Source: Cyanidiococcus yangmingshanensis (Eukaryota > Rhodophyta > Bangiophyceae > Cyanidiales > Cyanidiaceae). Taken from it: a stretch of DNA of 64,000 nucleotides. The notes beneath the pieces were generated by a model. It was not told the origin of the DNA. It did no database searches and saw only the letters and a program-made list of their open reading frames with translations. Each line of letters begins with the position of its first letter. Position 1 is the stretch's first letter. The DNA lies in assembly GCA_013995675.1 (NCBI GenBank), contig VWRR01000008.1, positions 434,001-498,000 of the forward strand. Direction: 5' to 3'. Positions 1-10,969 of this stretch are shown in pieces. The position numbers and the translations under genes were made by a program.

Positions 1-1674
1 AAGAAGGTGCTCGGTTCTATCACTGAGTTGGTCAGCTCCGTAAAAGTCTCCTCCTCGCCTTCACTATCAGAAAGATCCGCCCAGGAGAAGCAGCTAGCTC
101 CAGCGCCAGGCAGCGAGGCAGAACGCACCCATTTCGAGGACAGCGCGTGCGGCGGTGAGTCCGGTGCGTTCATAGAAACGTCTTGGGTACCCCGAGTTTC
201 AAGTCGCCCGCCGGTGGGCGTGAACATCGTCGCAGAGCCAGTAGTTCTGGAGCCAGCACCAGTCGTACTCCTGTTCGAAACCACTTTCTGGAGCCGGTAG
301 GGTGTACGGTGTCAACAAATGGAAACACTGTTGTGACCGATGGTGAACTGAACTCGAAGTGTCCCCGTTTCGCTCGCCGACACGGTCTTTGTAGAGTCCC
401 CTCTGAGGCCAACACTCAGACTACAGCCAGCGCAACTCAACCAGTCGTGAACGAGCCGCACAGCGTGCGTTTGCACGCAACTGGCCGGGAACGGCCAAAT
501 ATGCCTCTCGGAGTAAATATTTTGAAGCGCAAATGTCAAGTAGAGGCAAATTCAAAACACTCTCGCTAGTTTTGAGAACAATTCCGTGCTCAACGCGGCT
601 TGGAAAATCACTCGTTCGGTCTGTTCGAGCCCAAAGAGATGATGTTATCCTAACCCCGGCACAGTAACTAGACGTGCGGATTAGGTACCAAAGGCCCTGT
701 CCTCGGTATGCTCGAAAGGACCTCCGCGCTCAGTTTCGCTCCAAACGCTGCCGATGTTGCGCTTGTTTACCCGCTTACAACACCTGCTGTCCGCCTGAAT
801 AATAACTCTTCACCGGCCACAAAAATTTTCCCAAGACGCTCGGACCAGAACACGCAGTTGTTCACGCGAAAAAGAGTTCGTCTCCGTGGCTGAACGTATC
901 GAACCGTTTTATGGCCAAATCGGCATAGCCCAACGTCTTCGTCCGTGGCTGCCGGGCCAGTCGCGAGATCGGCCGTAGAAAATCTCGGGAAAGTTCCACG
1001 CTGTGACGTGACAGCATGATGGCGATTGCGTGGCCTGCGCGGGCGACCCAGCTTGTGAGTATCGCACGAACCGATGATTTTTCTTGTACTTATCTGTACT
1101 TATGTACCATCCTGGTCCCTTTCGGGTTCGTACGGACGCGTGCTTTTGCGGAGAACGTGGCTACCGATTCCTGGCGGGTTAGAGAGTCGTTTCACGGCTT
1201 CGCTATCTATTCGCACGAAGAGTACTGCTTGAGTGTTCGCTTTCGTCTTCCGAACCGATCAGCGGTTTCCGTCGGCAGCTGAGTGACTTTGTCACTCGAA
1301 GGCCGTTAAATATACATTATAGCGTTCTGTGCAAAACTACGGAAAAGATATGTCTGAGTTGCTATCAGAACACTGGGGCACTAAACTCCAAACGCTTACT
1401 CCATTGGTGATCATTCTGAGTTAATAGCAGAGCATTAGGGCACTAAACTCCAAACTCTTACTCTCTTGGTGATCATTAAATTTTAGACTTCTACTCCTAC
1501 TGAACTGTCATCGTCTTGGTGAACGATTTCATTTATCAGCTAGTTGCGAAGCTTTTTCGCATTGCCCCTAGCTAGGCGAAGCCGCGGTGAACCAGATTCA
1601 TGTTTTCAGACCCGCTATGTACAGAAAAGTCGTCCTTATTTGGCGACTTTTTCGCTAATATGCACGCACAAACC
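1..1674. other. intergenic region without a recognisable gene
   Basis: Open frames here are short, overlap on both strands and often start with GTG or TTG; none shows a domain I recognise. The only clear structure is the tandem duplication at 1353-1476. A gene ending before the window could have its 3' flank here, but nothing in the sequence shows it. Confidence 0.5.
1353..1476. repeat. 62-bp tandem duplication
   Basis: Two adjacent copies of a 62-bp unit (1353-1414 and 1415-1476). Both begin tctgagtt and contain the shared stretch cactaaactccaaac followed by ttggtgatcatt. The second copy differs at several bases, mostly in its first third. The phrase cttggtga appears again near 1515, possibly a remnant of a third unit. 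The repeat lies downstream of the stop of the minus-strand HEAT-repeat gene. Confidence 0.8.
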
Positions 1675-2970
1675 TCAGCCCAAGTCGGTGCTTTCCCCAT
1701 GCTCCCTCTGTTGTTGCTGTTGTTGTTTCTGAAAAACATCAAGGGCGAACCTTGCGGTCTTAGCAACGTGTTCATTTGGATCCAGCAACAATCTTTCGAC
1801 AGTTGCCAGAGCCTTGGGCGAGTGCCTGCACCAGTGGCCAAGAGATTCGGTCACTGAAATCCGCACCAGTATATCCTCGCTCTGGCTAAAACGTTCGACT
1901 GCGTTGACGCCCCGCTGTACCAGCTCCCGGTCAATTTCCGAGTCTGAGTACGATAAGTAAGCCAAGTCACCTAGTGCGCATATCACTGTTTGAACAAGCA
2001 AGGACTTTCCTGACTCGCTCTTCACATCGTGCTTATTCAGTTCCTCGATGAACAGAGGCAGCGCTTCGCGCGCACGTATCAAACCAAGACTCGCGGCAGC
2101 GCTCAGCCGAACTATCCAGTCTTCTTCTGTTTTTTCGAAGCAGCGAATGAGGGGCTCAACAAGCATAGAGTAGTGCTGAGATGACCGACTACCCACATGA
2201 CCAAGAGCTCCAGCGGTAGCCGCCCGCGCAGCTGGATCGGGATCCTGCTGGAGGACCTCAATGAGAGCTTCCAATGTGTCAGAGCGCCATTCTTCGACAA
2301 TACCACCGGACGGGGTATCGTTCTGGCCCAACATAATGGCCAGCGAGAAAGCAGCTTGAGAGCGCGACATTTCATCGAAAACTTGGTCAGGTAATACGAG
2401 AGATGAGAGGCTTTTCGGCCTCGAAGACAGTGAAGTCCCCGGGCCGGTGCCTTCAAGTCGCTGTCGTTCGCGAGCATGCACCACTGCCGAGCGAAGGACT
2501 TGTAACAGAACAGGAACTACGAGAGCTCGTGGGTAAAAATGAGCCTCCTGCATTGCAGTAAGCCGGTTGCGCATCTTCCCATTTGCGATAGTCTCACTGA
2601 GCTCTTCAAAGCGACTTTGAGCCTGGGGGATGCCCTCTTGCGTGCGACATTGCTCAGCTACGGTTGCCACTCGTGCCGGAAGCGATAGCAAGTCTCGCAC
2701 GGCGACGCCAAACGGTGTGGCCAGCTCAACCTTTTCGTCCCAGTTGTTCCCTTTCTTCAGCGACTCTGTAGCGCGTTGAGGGCTGATGGGCTGCCCCTTC
2801 CCGTCCTCGCCGGACAGCTGTGAACGAAGTCTTGCTGGTCCCCAGCGGCACCGTGACCTCACCACAGCTCTTGGGCGTCTTTGCTCAATAGCCTGCAAGC
2901 CACGTCCCGCTGGTTGTGTTGCTGTGGGCCCCCCGCGTTGAGAGAACGAAAAAATCGATACGAAAACCAT
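1675..2970 (-). CDS. HEAT-repeat protein of the phycobilin lyase/NblB type
   Basis: The 431-residue protein starts at an ATG (2970). Its first 60 or so residues are rich in Arg, Ser, Ala and Gln with few acidic residues, as in a plastid transit peptide. The rest is made of alpha-helical repeats in which short helices of the form AARAATAGALGHVG, VRLSAAASLGLI and VRISVTESLGHW recur every 30-40 residues; this is the PBS-lyase HEAT-like pattern found in CpcE/CpcF-type phycobilin lyases and NblB-like proteins of phycobilisome turnover. A run of six glutamines ends ten residues before the C-terminus. The fold is clear; the exact role (bilin attachment, phycobilisome degradation or a general scaffold) is inference. 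It is a reason to think of a phycobilisome-bearing alga. Confidence 0.65.
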   Translation of the reverse strand: MVFVSIFSFSQRGGPTATQPAGRGLQAIEQRRPRAVVRSRCRWGPARLRSQLSGEDGKGQPISPQRATESLKKGNNWDEKVELATPFGVAVRDLLSLPARVATVAEQCRTQEGIPQAQSRFEELSETIANGKMRNRLTAMQEAHFYPRALVVPVLLQVLRSAVVHARERQRLEGTGPGTSLSSRPKSLSSLVLPDQVFDEMSRSQAAFSLAIMLGQNDTPSGGIVEEWRSDTLEALIEVLQQDPDPAARAATAGALGHVGSRSSQHYSMLVEPLIRCFEKTEEDWIVRLSAAASLGLIRAREALPLFIEELNKHDVKSESGKSLLVQTVICALGDLAYLSYSDSEIDRELVQRGVNAVERFSQSEDILVRISVTESLGHWCRHSPKALATVERLLLDPNEHVAKTARFALDVFQKQQQQQQREHGESTDLG

Positions 2971-4136
2971 CTCTGAGTGAAAGAGCTAAAGTTCGCCACC
3001 GTTTCACTCCAGTGAAACAATGAATGCCAGAAAAAATGACGTCAGTTGCAGTACGGTGAATGGCCGATCGAAGATCAGGGGTGATTTGCGCGCGCTCTAC
3101 TGGAGTTTCGAGTCGAAATTGGCCATAACAACTGTTGTTAATCGCAGATCGCCACCTTTTCCAAGAATCAGCTGCACGCCCTGCTGTTGTAAACTGACAA
3201 CATGCTTCGTCCAAGACGCATCTCAACGATGAACATATCTTCTAGGCTCCAGAATTCGCCCCGATATCCGACAAAAGTCAGCAGGTCTCCAATCCCCCCA
3301 GCATAAAACCCGCACAGGAGCTCGCTGCCACATTCGTATTGGCCCCATGGCACTGGATGCATCCCCAGTGCGTTTCCTATGAACTGCCTGAAAAAGCTTT
3401 GCGTTTTCTGGATGACACCCAGAGCCAGAGTGTGTCTCTCATCGAGATACAGAAGGAAGAATTCTCCACTAGTCTGAGTCAGCAAGAGGATTTCCCCGGT
3501 GACTATAGTCGAGACAGGGGCGGTAACCGCCTTTCCTAGGCGTGCGAGAAACTCCGAACGGTTCGATTGGATCCCGCTCACAAAGTATCCGGAAGGACAG
3601 GAGCGTTATAGATGCCTGCTGATCTGGCGCCAGGAACATCCCAGTCTGGACTTTACTCGTGTAGAGGGCCTGAAACACTTTTCGTATTCACGCGCTCGGG
3701 GCGCCGCGAAACATTTTCGACTGGGATGGTGGGGAAATGCTAAGTTTCGCATGACAAAGATTCAGTTCAGGCGGGTTTGAAAACGAGAAACCCTTTCTTA
3801 CCCAAAACTGCCCAAACGCCAGCTGGTGTGGCCACGCCATTCGCCAGAACCGCTGTCCACGAGTCGCTCGGGCTCACGCGAGCGGTGCTGCGCGATTGCC
3901 GAATCCGCCAGCCACAGGGGCTTGCGTAGCGCGTGCGGATGACACGCGCCTGACACGTGCTGCGCGCGAGCCGACGCGGATGCTCTGCGCTCGCACCACC
4001 CGGGAGCGTCACGTGAGTGAATCGTTCAAGGTGCGGTGTTAGAGTGACGAGCGTAACAGTGTGATAGACGTTCTCGCCAACGAGAAGAGTGGGCAGTGAT
4101 CGAGGTTACTCAACCTGTGCTTCGCCGGTGCTATTC
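2971..4136. other. intergenic region between divergent genes
   Basis: This region separates the starts of the minus-strand HEAT gene and the plus-strand gene at 4137, so it should hold two promoters. A minus-strand open frame at 3168-3581 (137 codons) and a plus-strand one at 3499-3780 exist, but both begin with GTG and neither resembles a known protein. No clear TATA box or repeat was seen. Confidence 0.4.
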
Positions 4137-5309
4137 ATGTTCTTGCAGTCATCCTTCGTTCCGTCTGTGAGCGGCTTCTCGAACCACCAGCGAGCACGAG
4201 GAGTGTGCCGCACTGCTTTTGCAGTGGCCCGAGGAAACGTGGCGCGATCCCACTGCCGGACAGCTTTTTTGGTTTGCACTGCGCCTTTCTCGAGTGTGCC
4301 GGGCTCGCATTTGGACGCAAGAGAAGCCATCAGATCTCGGCGAGCGGCCGATGAGCAGGTCGCAGAGACTGGTTCGTCGGGGTTACGGCTGCCCGCGCTC
4401 GGACGAGCGGCGCTGTCGTTTGCACCGGCGTTGGTTACTGTTCAGGCACTAGAAGCAGCTGCCATAGGATCTTCAAAGAATGAGTTGGAAACGCAGCGCA
4501 GTGAGACCTGCCCAGCCCCTCCAACTTGGCCGCGAAAGTCTTTTTCGACCTCGTCGTTCCGATACACGTTCCACGCTCTGGGCTCCCATGAAGAGCTGTA
4601 CAAGAAGGCTTTGCAAGCCGAAATAGGCATGAAGCTGCTCGGCTCAGACACTCAAGGCGTGGCTATAGTTGTGCGGGTCGATCCCAGCTACGTGACATGG
4701 AAGCGTGATGTAGAATCCACTCTATCAGAACCACCTAGCCCACAGCCGGCTAGATTTGGCGGACGACCGATGCTGGCAGACTCACATCGGCAGGAGAAGC
4801 TTCAAGAGCAGTACGCCAGATCCGAGTCGATTTTCGAAGACACTACCACAGAGCCCCGTGCAAGAGTTAACCGAAAACATCGGGCAGAGGCATCTGGAAC
4901 CCAATCTCTGAAATCGAATATATCATCCTCATTCCCGGATCTTCAAACGCTGACGTCGCCCTTCAGTGCCGGCGGCGCGATACCCATCGAAGAGGAGGAA
5001 CGAGCTCGGCATCATCGACTGTTCATTGACGGGAAGATCACGGATTTGCCGCCGCGAAATGCTTCCTTCCACGGTCCGTGTGCACCCGAATGTTTCGCGG
5101 TGCGAGTCCTGCGAGGAAGCTGTCATGGGACGCTAAAACGCCTGGCCGTGGCGGGTGAATGTGAGGAACGATCAATGACTGCCGATTGCAGTGTGGAAGA
5201 TTATTGCATCATGTGCGCCGCGCAGAGCGGGATGGCCCAGTGCCGATCGTTCCGCGCCTGTTTTGGCAGTCACATTGAGAGCGCACTCAACGTTTTACCC
5301 TGTGCATAG
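4137..5309 (+). CDS. unrecognised protein with a plastid-like N-terminal extension
   Basis: The frame is open from 4089, but the first ATG is at 4137 (start MFLQSSFVPSVSGF), giving 390 residues. The first 100 residues are rich in Arg, Ala, Ser and Phe and almost free of acidic residues, which suggests import into the plastid; a hydrophobic stretch around residues 90-110 (ALSFAPALVTVQALEAAA) could be a second, thylakoid or membrane, signal. The middle is charged and looks disordered. The last 90 residues carry many cysteines (for example the CSVEDYCIMC stretch and CRSFRACFGS), so a metal-binding or disulfide-stabilised end is possible. I do not recognise the family. Length, ATG start and absence of a competing frame make it a likely real gene. 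Confidence 0.5.
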   Translation: MFLQSSFVPSVSGFSNHQRARGVCRTAFAVARGNVARSHCRTAFLVCTAPFSSVPGSHLDAREAIRSRRAADEQVAETGSSGLRLPALGRAALSFAPALVTVQALEAAAIGSSKNELETQRSETCPAPPTWPRKSFSTSSFRYTFHALGSHEELYKKALQAEIGMKLLGSDTQGVAIVVRVDPSYVTWKRDVESTLSEPPSPQPARFGGRPMLADSHRQEKLQEQYARSESIFEDTTTEPRARVNRKHRAEASGTQSLKSNISSSFPDLQTLTSPFSAGGAIPIEEEERARHHRLFIDGKITDLPPRNASFHGPCAPECFAVRVLRGSCHGTLKRLAVAGECEERSMTADCSVEDYCIMCAAQSGMAQCRSFRACFGSHIESALNVLPCA

Positions 5310-6757
5310 TGCGATAACTAATATTCTGTATGTTAGGGGAGCATTTAAGGACTTTTGCGCATCCTTCCGGTCGCCGGAATACCATTATCTGTGTACTTTT
5401 TCATAGTAAATTTGCACGCCATAGCACGACTAGCGTTTCCAAGCTCGTTAAAATTACAACTGCACCATTGTTCGGGGTTGCGATTAGAGTTCTTCTGACG
5501 GAAAGTCGCGAGGACGCCACCGCTTCATCGTTTATCCTGATTTTATATTTCGTCTCGTACTCGTCTTTGCGAAGACAATGATCGTTCTGATTCTCTGGGA
5601 CATCTCCAAAGATGCCGACGCACCCGTAGACCTCTGTACTATACAAGCTGGACCTGGGAATCGAATTCGCATGCAGAGCGAGTAGCAAGCTTATTGAACC
5701 GTATAGAGAAGCTTCTAAGCTCTACTAAATTTTGAAGAGCTCTCACAAGGCCGAAGAGTGACTTTCCTGCATGACAAGGACCTGTTTGGTGCGACGCGAT
5801 CGATGCCAAAAAGTAAGGAGACTGTGCATTATGCTGAAGCCCGGCAGACTCTAGCAAAAAGTCTGGGTTACTTCAGTACGCGAAGCGTAGGGTTCAAGAC
5901 CCGCCAATCCAGTGATTTCTATCATATGTAAAGTCAGACGCCCTTTACAAGCAACCTTGACAAAAATGGAGCCTAATCCTGCAAAGCCTCTTGCTTGGAG
6001 TCGTACATTTTCATAGTATTCTGGGCAATGAGTGCCCTTGATCGCGGTTGACTTGTACAGAATGAATCCAAGGATCTGATTGTCTAACGAGTACATCTAT
6101 TCCTTAGTCAGATGACCGATATGACTGGGATATGGGAACGGCATTCAGCTCAAGGCTTTGCCCAGAATTTAGGGATGCACAATGCACATTGTTTCGAAAG
6201 TCCGAACTGAATACGCTTGCATCAAGCCGACTCCGAATCGATCTCAGGACAAAGGGTAACGTGCGCAGAACATTTGGCTATGTGCCAGATTCAACGCTGG
6301 CTGCCGGAGGCGGCCAAACTTGCGCTCTTTGAAAAATAAAACATAGCGAAATGGCCCCCATCCGCGCTGGAGAATGATACGGAACTGCCAGATAATATTC
6401 TTGATGGTGCGGAGCGTAGCATTCGGGTCATGAGAGCCAGAAATTCACGAAAACACAACAAGCTGACTTCAGCTCTGGCGTATGCAATTGTTGACGCCAT
6501 CGGGATTCTAAATACACCCCAACATATCCGCGAAGAGGCTACCCCGAGCAAAAAGTTTCATTGGCGAGTGGGTGATTAAAGCTGTCAGGGTTCTACCATG
6601 TTTGGATACCCGGTGATCGACTTTGAAATGATTGTAGCGGCAACCAAGGCGACTTGTCAGAACAAAGCGGTTGACCTGTGCAGAATGCATCCTAAGGGCG
6701 GCTGGGACGCCGAGGAACGATATGAATTCTCGCGGTGTCCGATCTCGAATCAGGATC
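5310..6757. other. intergenic region without a recognisable gene
   Basis: Lies between the stop of the plus-strand gene ending at 5309 and the stop of the minus-strand HAD gene. Only short open frames occur (up to about 95 codons), none recognisable. A T-loop-like gggttcaagaccc near 5889 does not fold into a complete tRNA. Confidence 0.4.
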
Positions 6758-8037
6758 TTATGTAGTGGAATGGATCAAAAAAAAGCGCTCAACGGCAGCT
6801 GCAACGGCGGCATCATCATTGGTTACATCGAGGACGACATCGGCGGCGTCCTTGAGTATCGGCAAAGCATTACCAACCGCGATTCCAAGGCCCGCATACC
6901 GTATCATTTCTATGTCGTTCTCGGCATCGCCAATCGCAACAACTTCCTCCGCGCGAATACCCAGATGTTCAAGCAACCGCCTCAAACCGTCACCTTTATT
7001 TGCGTTTGCTGGCAGCACTTCCAGCATATCCGGACAAGCTTGCACACAGCGTCCGTGGCTGGTGTGTTGGACCAGATGCTGCCGCGATACCGGTGAGCTC
7101 GTATGCTCTCCAATTTGATTAGAGGGCGCATTCAGCGGTGGTCTCGTTCGATCCAATGTCGTCGTACTAAACTCACCATTTGAATGGCGATAGTGGATGG
7201 CGTCGCCTGGCCGACTGCCTCCTCTACAAGAGGTCGCAGCTCCCGAATTCGCTCCACAGAATCTACAAAAAGCATCTTATGGATTGGGAATTCATGCTCC
7301 GGGCGCTCTAACAGGCGCTCCCATGCCTCTCCGTGAGAGTCGTCGGGCTCTGGTTCGTGATACGGGACTAGACGCTCTGTGTATGTATTACGTTCTTCAC
7401 AAACGATCCTGTCTCCAGAGTACGCCACCAAGGCACCAAAACGGAGTTCGCGCTGAACGCGAACGAGTTCCCTTGCAGTCTCTCGAGGGAGAGTCTGCTG
7501 ATATACAAGCTCACCACGTAGGCCGTACACAACAAGGCCCTGGATATACACGCCGGGTGCACCGTGGCTATCATTTGAAGTCAACAACGATGCGAGTGGC
7601 CCCACAGAAGCCATCGCACCCGCTCGTGACTTTCCTGTGGCCGGCAGAAACAAGATACCTCGACGGATGCACTCTAGCACTGCTTGAATGTTGCGCGCAG
7701 GTACAGAATGATCTCTTGCTAGGAAAGTGCCATCCATATCCGAGGCAATCACTCGATAATTGAACGCTCGAGGAGAACCCGTAGAAATGTCGCGAGCTCC
7801 ACGCTTTGAACCGCTCATCTCCAGGACTCCGGGTTGCATGTGCGAACTGTAATGGGAAGAATTTTGGTTTTCTCTGGTTCCAAATAGACTCTTTCTAGAC
7901 CATGTCATATTCCTGAGAGGAGCAAACTGGCCGGAGAAATATCTTTTGTGGCTAGCTCCTGGCAAGATCCCATCAGCTCCCGAGCACTGAGCCCGAGAAG
8001 CTCCACTCTGGATCAGACTCGGCAGAACTGCCTGCAT
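6758..8037 (-). CDS. Cof-type HAD-superfamily phosphatase, two exons
   Basis: Exon 1 (8037-7177) contains the nucleophile motif I, VIASDMDGTF, and the sugar-phosphatase cap domain. Exon 2 (7078-6758) holds the conserved ANKGDGL lysine motif and motif IV GDAENDIEM followed by AGLGIAVGNA. This order is that of Cof/YbiV-like HAD hydrolases, which dephosphorylate sugar phosphates, nucleotides or flavin precursors; the substrate cannot be told. The frame is open upstream to 8442 from a TTG, so the start is uncertain: ATG at 8037 gives an N-terminus with a mitochondrion- or plastid-like basic Ser-rich stretch ending near RYFSG, while ATG at 7839 or 7818 would give a cytosolic enzyme. The two exons are in different frames and are joined by the intron at 7079-7176. 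Confidence 0.8.
7079..7176 (-). other. 98-bp spliceosomal intron in the HAD phosphatase gene
   Basis: Read on the minus strand, the intron begins GTGAGT directly after an ATG codon (phase 0) and ends GGCAG before CATCTGG. Its length is 2 mod 3, exactly the frame change needed to link the cap domain to the ACPDMLEVLP and GDAENDIEM part of the enzyme. A possible branch site is CTAAT in the middle. In-frame stops lie within it. This is the only intron in the window that I can support well. Confidence 0.75.
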
Positions 8038-9106
8038 CGTCGAGAGCGTCCCAGCAACGGCACGCCGGCATCTTCTCCAAGGCAAGCAGGGCTGTAGGAA
8101 GCCTAACGGCACGCGCCTGTTGATGTGAAGTTTATCTCTTACGCAATCGGCTGTGCCGAACCCTTCCATACCGACCCGAACACGCTTCACGAAACGATGA
8201 ACTGTGACGCAGCTTGAAGACTGAATCCCTAGCCAACGAACAAATCGCACGCCGCATCGCTCGCGGTCTCTGGTGGAAATTGATCCGCGTACGGATGCTG
8301 GCGTGACCAACGTGCGATGCTCGCCCGAAACTAGCCGATAATGCTCATTCGGGTTTTTCGAACAACGATTGGGAGCACCAGAGTGACAGAATCCGAACTG
8401 TGGCTCTATCTCCGCAAGCAAACGCATATCCAGTCTCGGCAATGAGGCGGGAAGGATGCAGCTGAAGTTGCGCTAGAATCTACCGCTGTTTTCCTGATTT
8501 TTATGTCTGAGCGATCACGAATACATCGAGGCCACCTTCATCCAGATCAGAGCTGATACCCATGCGCTGTGCAATGAGAAGCAGCGCCGCTGAGTCGCGT
8601 ATACTGAGGTTGGTCGTCTCGTGAAAGCCGCTTCAGTCGGTTTTTCTGCGGGTCTCTGTTCGCGATTCCTAGCTGCGACTGATTTCAGGCCCAGAGTAGG
8701 TGATTTCATCGTTGTGCAAAGCAGCGATCAAAAGGTATGCATTGCGCCACCCTGCCTGTACCGAAGGATATTCGCCTCTTTACTAGCTCTTTGACAGAAT
8801 CTCTCGATGTGTTCTTCAATTTTCGGGCGAAAGTCGTCAGTAAAGCGCAAAAGCATCACGCGTCGCTCCAGACACGATCTTTTGATTCTGCGCCTTTCAT
8901 TCATTTTTATTCCTGGCTCCGAAAACGTGAGCAGCTTCCTCGTCGATTCATTTCCTATTCTGCATATCACGAAAGTCTTTCGTGCCAGCCCAGAAACATC
9001 CACTGGCAGCCTCAAGAGACAGAGGACTCAATTCAGAAGTAATCGACCAGCCGTGGTATCTCCCAGCTGGGCATGCTTCGGACATCTCGGCCCTGTTTAG
9101 TCACTA
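8038..9106. other. intergenic region, possibly including a longer HAD N-terminus
   Basis: Between two minus-strand genes. The part up to 8442 is open in the HAD frame but has no domain and only a TTG at its far end, so it is treated as upstream sequence. From 8443 to 9106 only short unrecognised frames occur. Confidence 0.4.
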
Positions 9107-10381
9107 TCAAGCTACTGGAGCGCGCAAACTTTCCCGCAGTGTCTCGACAATTGCTTCACCCATTTCGATACATCCACGCTGTTGCATCCCATGAGACATA
9201 ATGTCAGCGGTACGATAACCGCGATCCAGCACGGCCGATACGGCGGACTCAATCGCATCTGCCACATCGGGACGTTTCAGACTATATCGAAGCATCAACG
9301 CGGCCGATAAGATGCACGCGATTGGATTCGCTCTATTCTGCCCAGCGATATCGGGGGCGGAGCCGTGGATCGGCTCGTAGATGCCGGGGAATGTGCCGTT
9401 CCCGAGACTCGCACTTGGAAGCATACCCAAGGAGCCAGCCAACATGCTTGCCTCGTCAGACAGAATGTCTCCGAACATGTTTCCTGTTAATATAACGTCG
9501 AACTGTTTCGGCTGCCGCACAAGTTGCATCGCTGCATTGTCTACGTACATATGTGACAATTGCACCTGCGGATAGGCAGCAGCCATCGCATCCACTCGAC
9601 TCCGCCACAGCATGCTTGTTTCTAATACATTTGCCTTATCAACGGAGCAGAGTTGTTGTCTTGGTCGCGACATAGCTAGCTCGAAGGCGACTTTGGCGAC
9701 GCGATCGATTTCGGACTCGCGATAGGACATGGTATTATACGCCTCTCGTTCCCCATTTCCTTCCGGAATGAATTCAATACCACGAGGTTCGCCGAAGTAA
9801 ACATCGCTGGTAAGTTCACGAACGATGATCAGGTCAACCTCTGCAATGAGGTCGCGTTTCAATGGTGACGCGTCCAGCAACTGAGGGAAAGTTCGCACAG
9901 GCCGCAAATTCGCAAAAGCTTCTAGGTCTTTTCTCAGTCTCAGCAGGCCAGCTTCTGGTCTTTGCTTGTTTGGGAGGCTGTCCCACTTGGGGCCACCAAC
10001 ACAGGCAAGTAGAACTGCCTCGGAGCTTCGACATATCGCAAGGGACTCCATAGGCAAGGGATCTCCGGTTGCATCAATTGCGGCTCCGCCGATCAGGGCC
10101 TCTGCGAATTCCCATTCGACATGGAAGTGCTCTCCGACTCGGCGTAATACTTCTAGAGTCACATTCATAATTTCTGGGCCTATTCCGTCCCCAGGGAGGA
10201 CAGCCACTCGATGGCGCGATAGATTTGCAGCCAGCCAAGTTTTCGACGCATAACCAAAAGTGCTTCTGCGTCCATACGAACGCCCGCGAACGCTGACAGT
10301 AGAGCCGCGAAACCTCGAATTGAGGCAGCTACTACCACAACTGGCCACAAAACTGAGACTGCTCGGTACGCAGACAGTCAT
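9107..10381 (-). CDS. leuB: 3-isopropylmalate dehydrogenase, plastid-type
   Basis: NAD-dependent enzyme of leucine synthesis that oxidatively decarboxylates 3-isopropylmalate. The 424-residue product starts at the ATG at 10381; a TTG four codons upstream is ignored. About 55 N-terminal residues are rich in Ser, Arg and Val, a likely plastid transit peptide. The catalytic part opens with [14 protein letters not shown] and continues through the substrate loop [17 protein letters not shown], the family residues in [11 protein letters not shown], the YNTMSY segment, the metal-binding DNAAMQL and GDILSDEAS motifs, and the NAD loop [15 protein letters not shown]. All the residues expected of LeuB are present and length is normal. 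It starts 588 bp from the divergent carrier gene. Confidence 0.95.
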   Translation of the reverse strand: MTVCVPSSLSFVASCGSSCLNSRFRGSTVSVRGRSYGRRSTFGYASKTWLAANLSRHRVAVLPGDGIGPEIMNVTLEVLRRVGEHFHVEWEFAEALIGGAAIDATGDPLPMESLAICRSSEAVLLACVGGPKWDSLPNKQRPEAGLLRLRKDLEAFANLRPVRTFPQLLDASPLKRDLIAEVDLIIVRELTSDVYFGEPRGIEFIPEGNGEREAYNTMSYRESEIDRVAKVAFELAMSRPRQQLCSVDKANVLETSMLWRSRVDAMAAAYPQVQLSHMYVDNAAMQLVRQPKQFDVILTGNMFGDILSDEASMLAGSLGMLPSASLGNGTFPGIYEPIHGSAPDIAGQNRANPIACILSAALMLRYSLKRPDVADAIESAVSAVLDRGYRTADIMSHGMQQRGCIEMGEAIVETLRESLRAPVA

Positions 10382-10969
10382 TTTTGGTTCCAACAGAAGC
10401 GTCCTAATCAGAAGGTTGCGGCGTGGCCGTGCTGAGCGCGACGGGTCGAATAGCGCGGACTAGCCGACGCTGGGCCATCGTGGTCACGCGCTCCGGACCG
10501 ATCTTTCGATGCGACAGGAAGTGTCTGCCAGACTGCGATTCGCGGCACACAGGGAAAAGCCGTCGCCCGGGTGGATCTTAACGGAGTGAAACCTCTTTTC
10601 GCATGGATTTTTTGAGGAGCTCGCTCTAGTATTCACGCTGCAAGATGAGGGCGGGCGATCATTCGAAAGGAAGCTCACGCTGGTTGACCGGGTATCGCAA
10701 CCAAAAGCTGGAGCCGAAAGTACTAGAAGATCTAAATGTCCAGTATTGGGTCTGTTTCCAACGAGGCCCAAAGACACCCCTGGCGGAGCGACTGATGGCG
10801 CTCCGTGCACCGGCGGCGCGTCAGAGGCCGCTACGCTACGCGCCGAAACATCAGTCGCGCGGTTGCCACGCATTGGTTCGGCTGTGGTCTAGTTTGGGCG
10901 GCGTAGTCGGCCTTTGCATGGACGCGTTCGACCTAGCTGCCCTCACTAAATTCGCATCTAGTTGGACAT
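10382..10969. other. divergent promoter region (leuB / carrier)
   Basis: 588 bp between two start codons pointing away from each other. It must contain both promoters. I see no convincing TATA box, repeat or small gene. Confidence 0.5.

Noticed and set aside
3168-3581. 137-codon minus-strand ORF in the region upstream of 4137
   Set aside because: Begins with GTG, has no recognisable domain and overlaps equally long frames on the other strand.
5880-5912. T-arm-like gggttcaagaccc suggesting a tRNA gene
   Set aside because: Only three stem pairs form and no matching acceptor, D or anticodon arm lies upstream.
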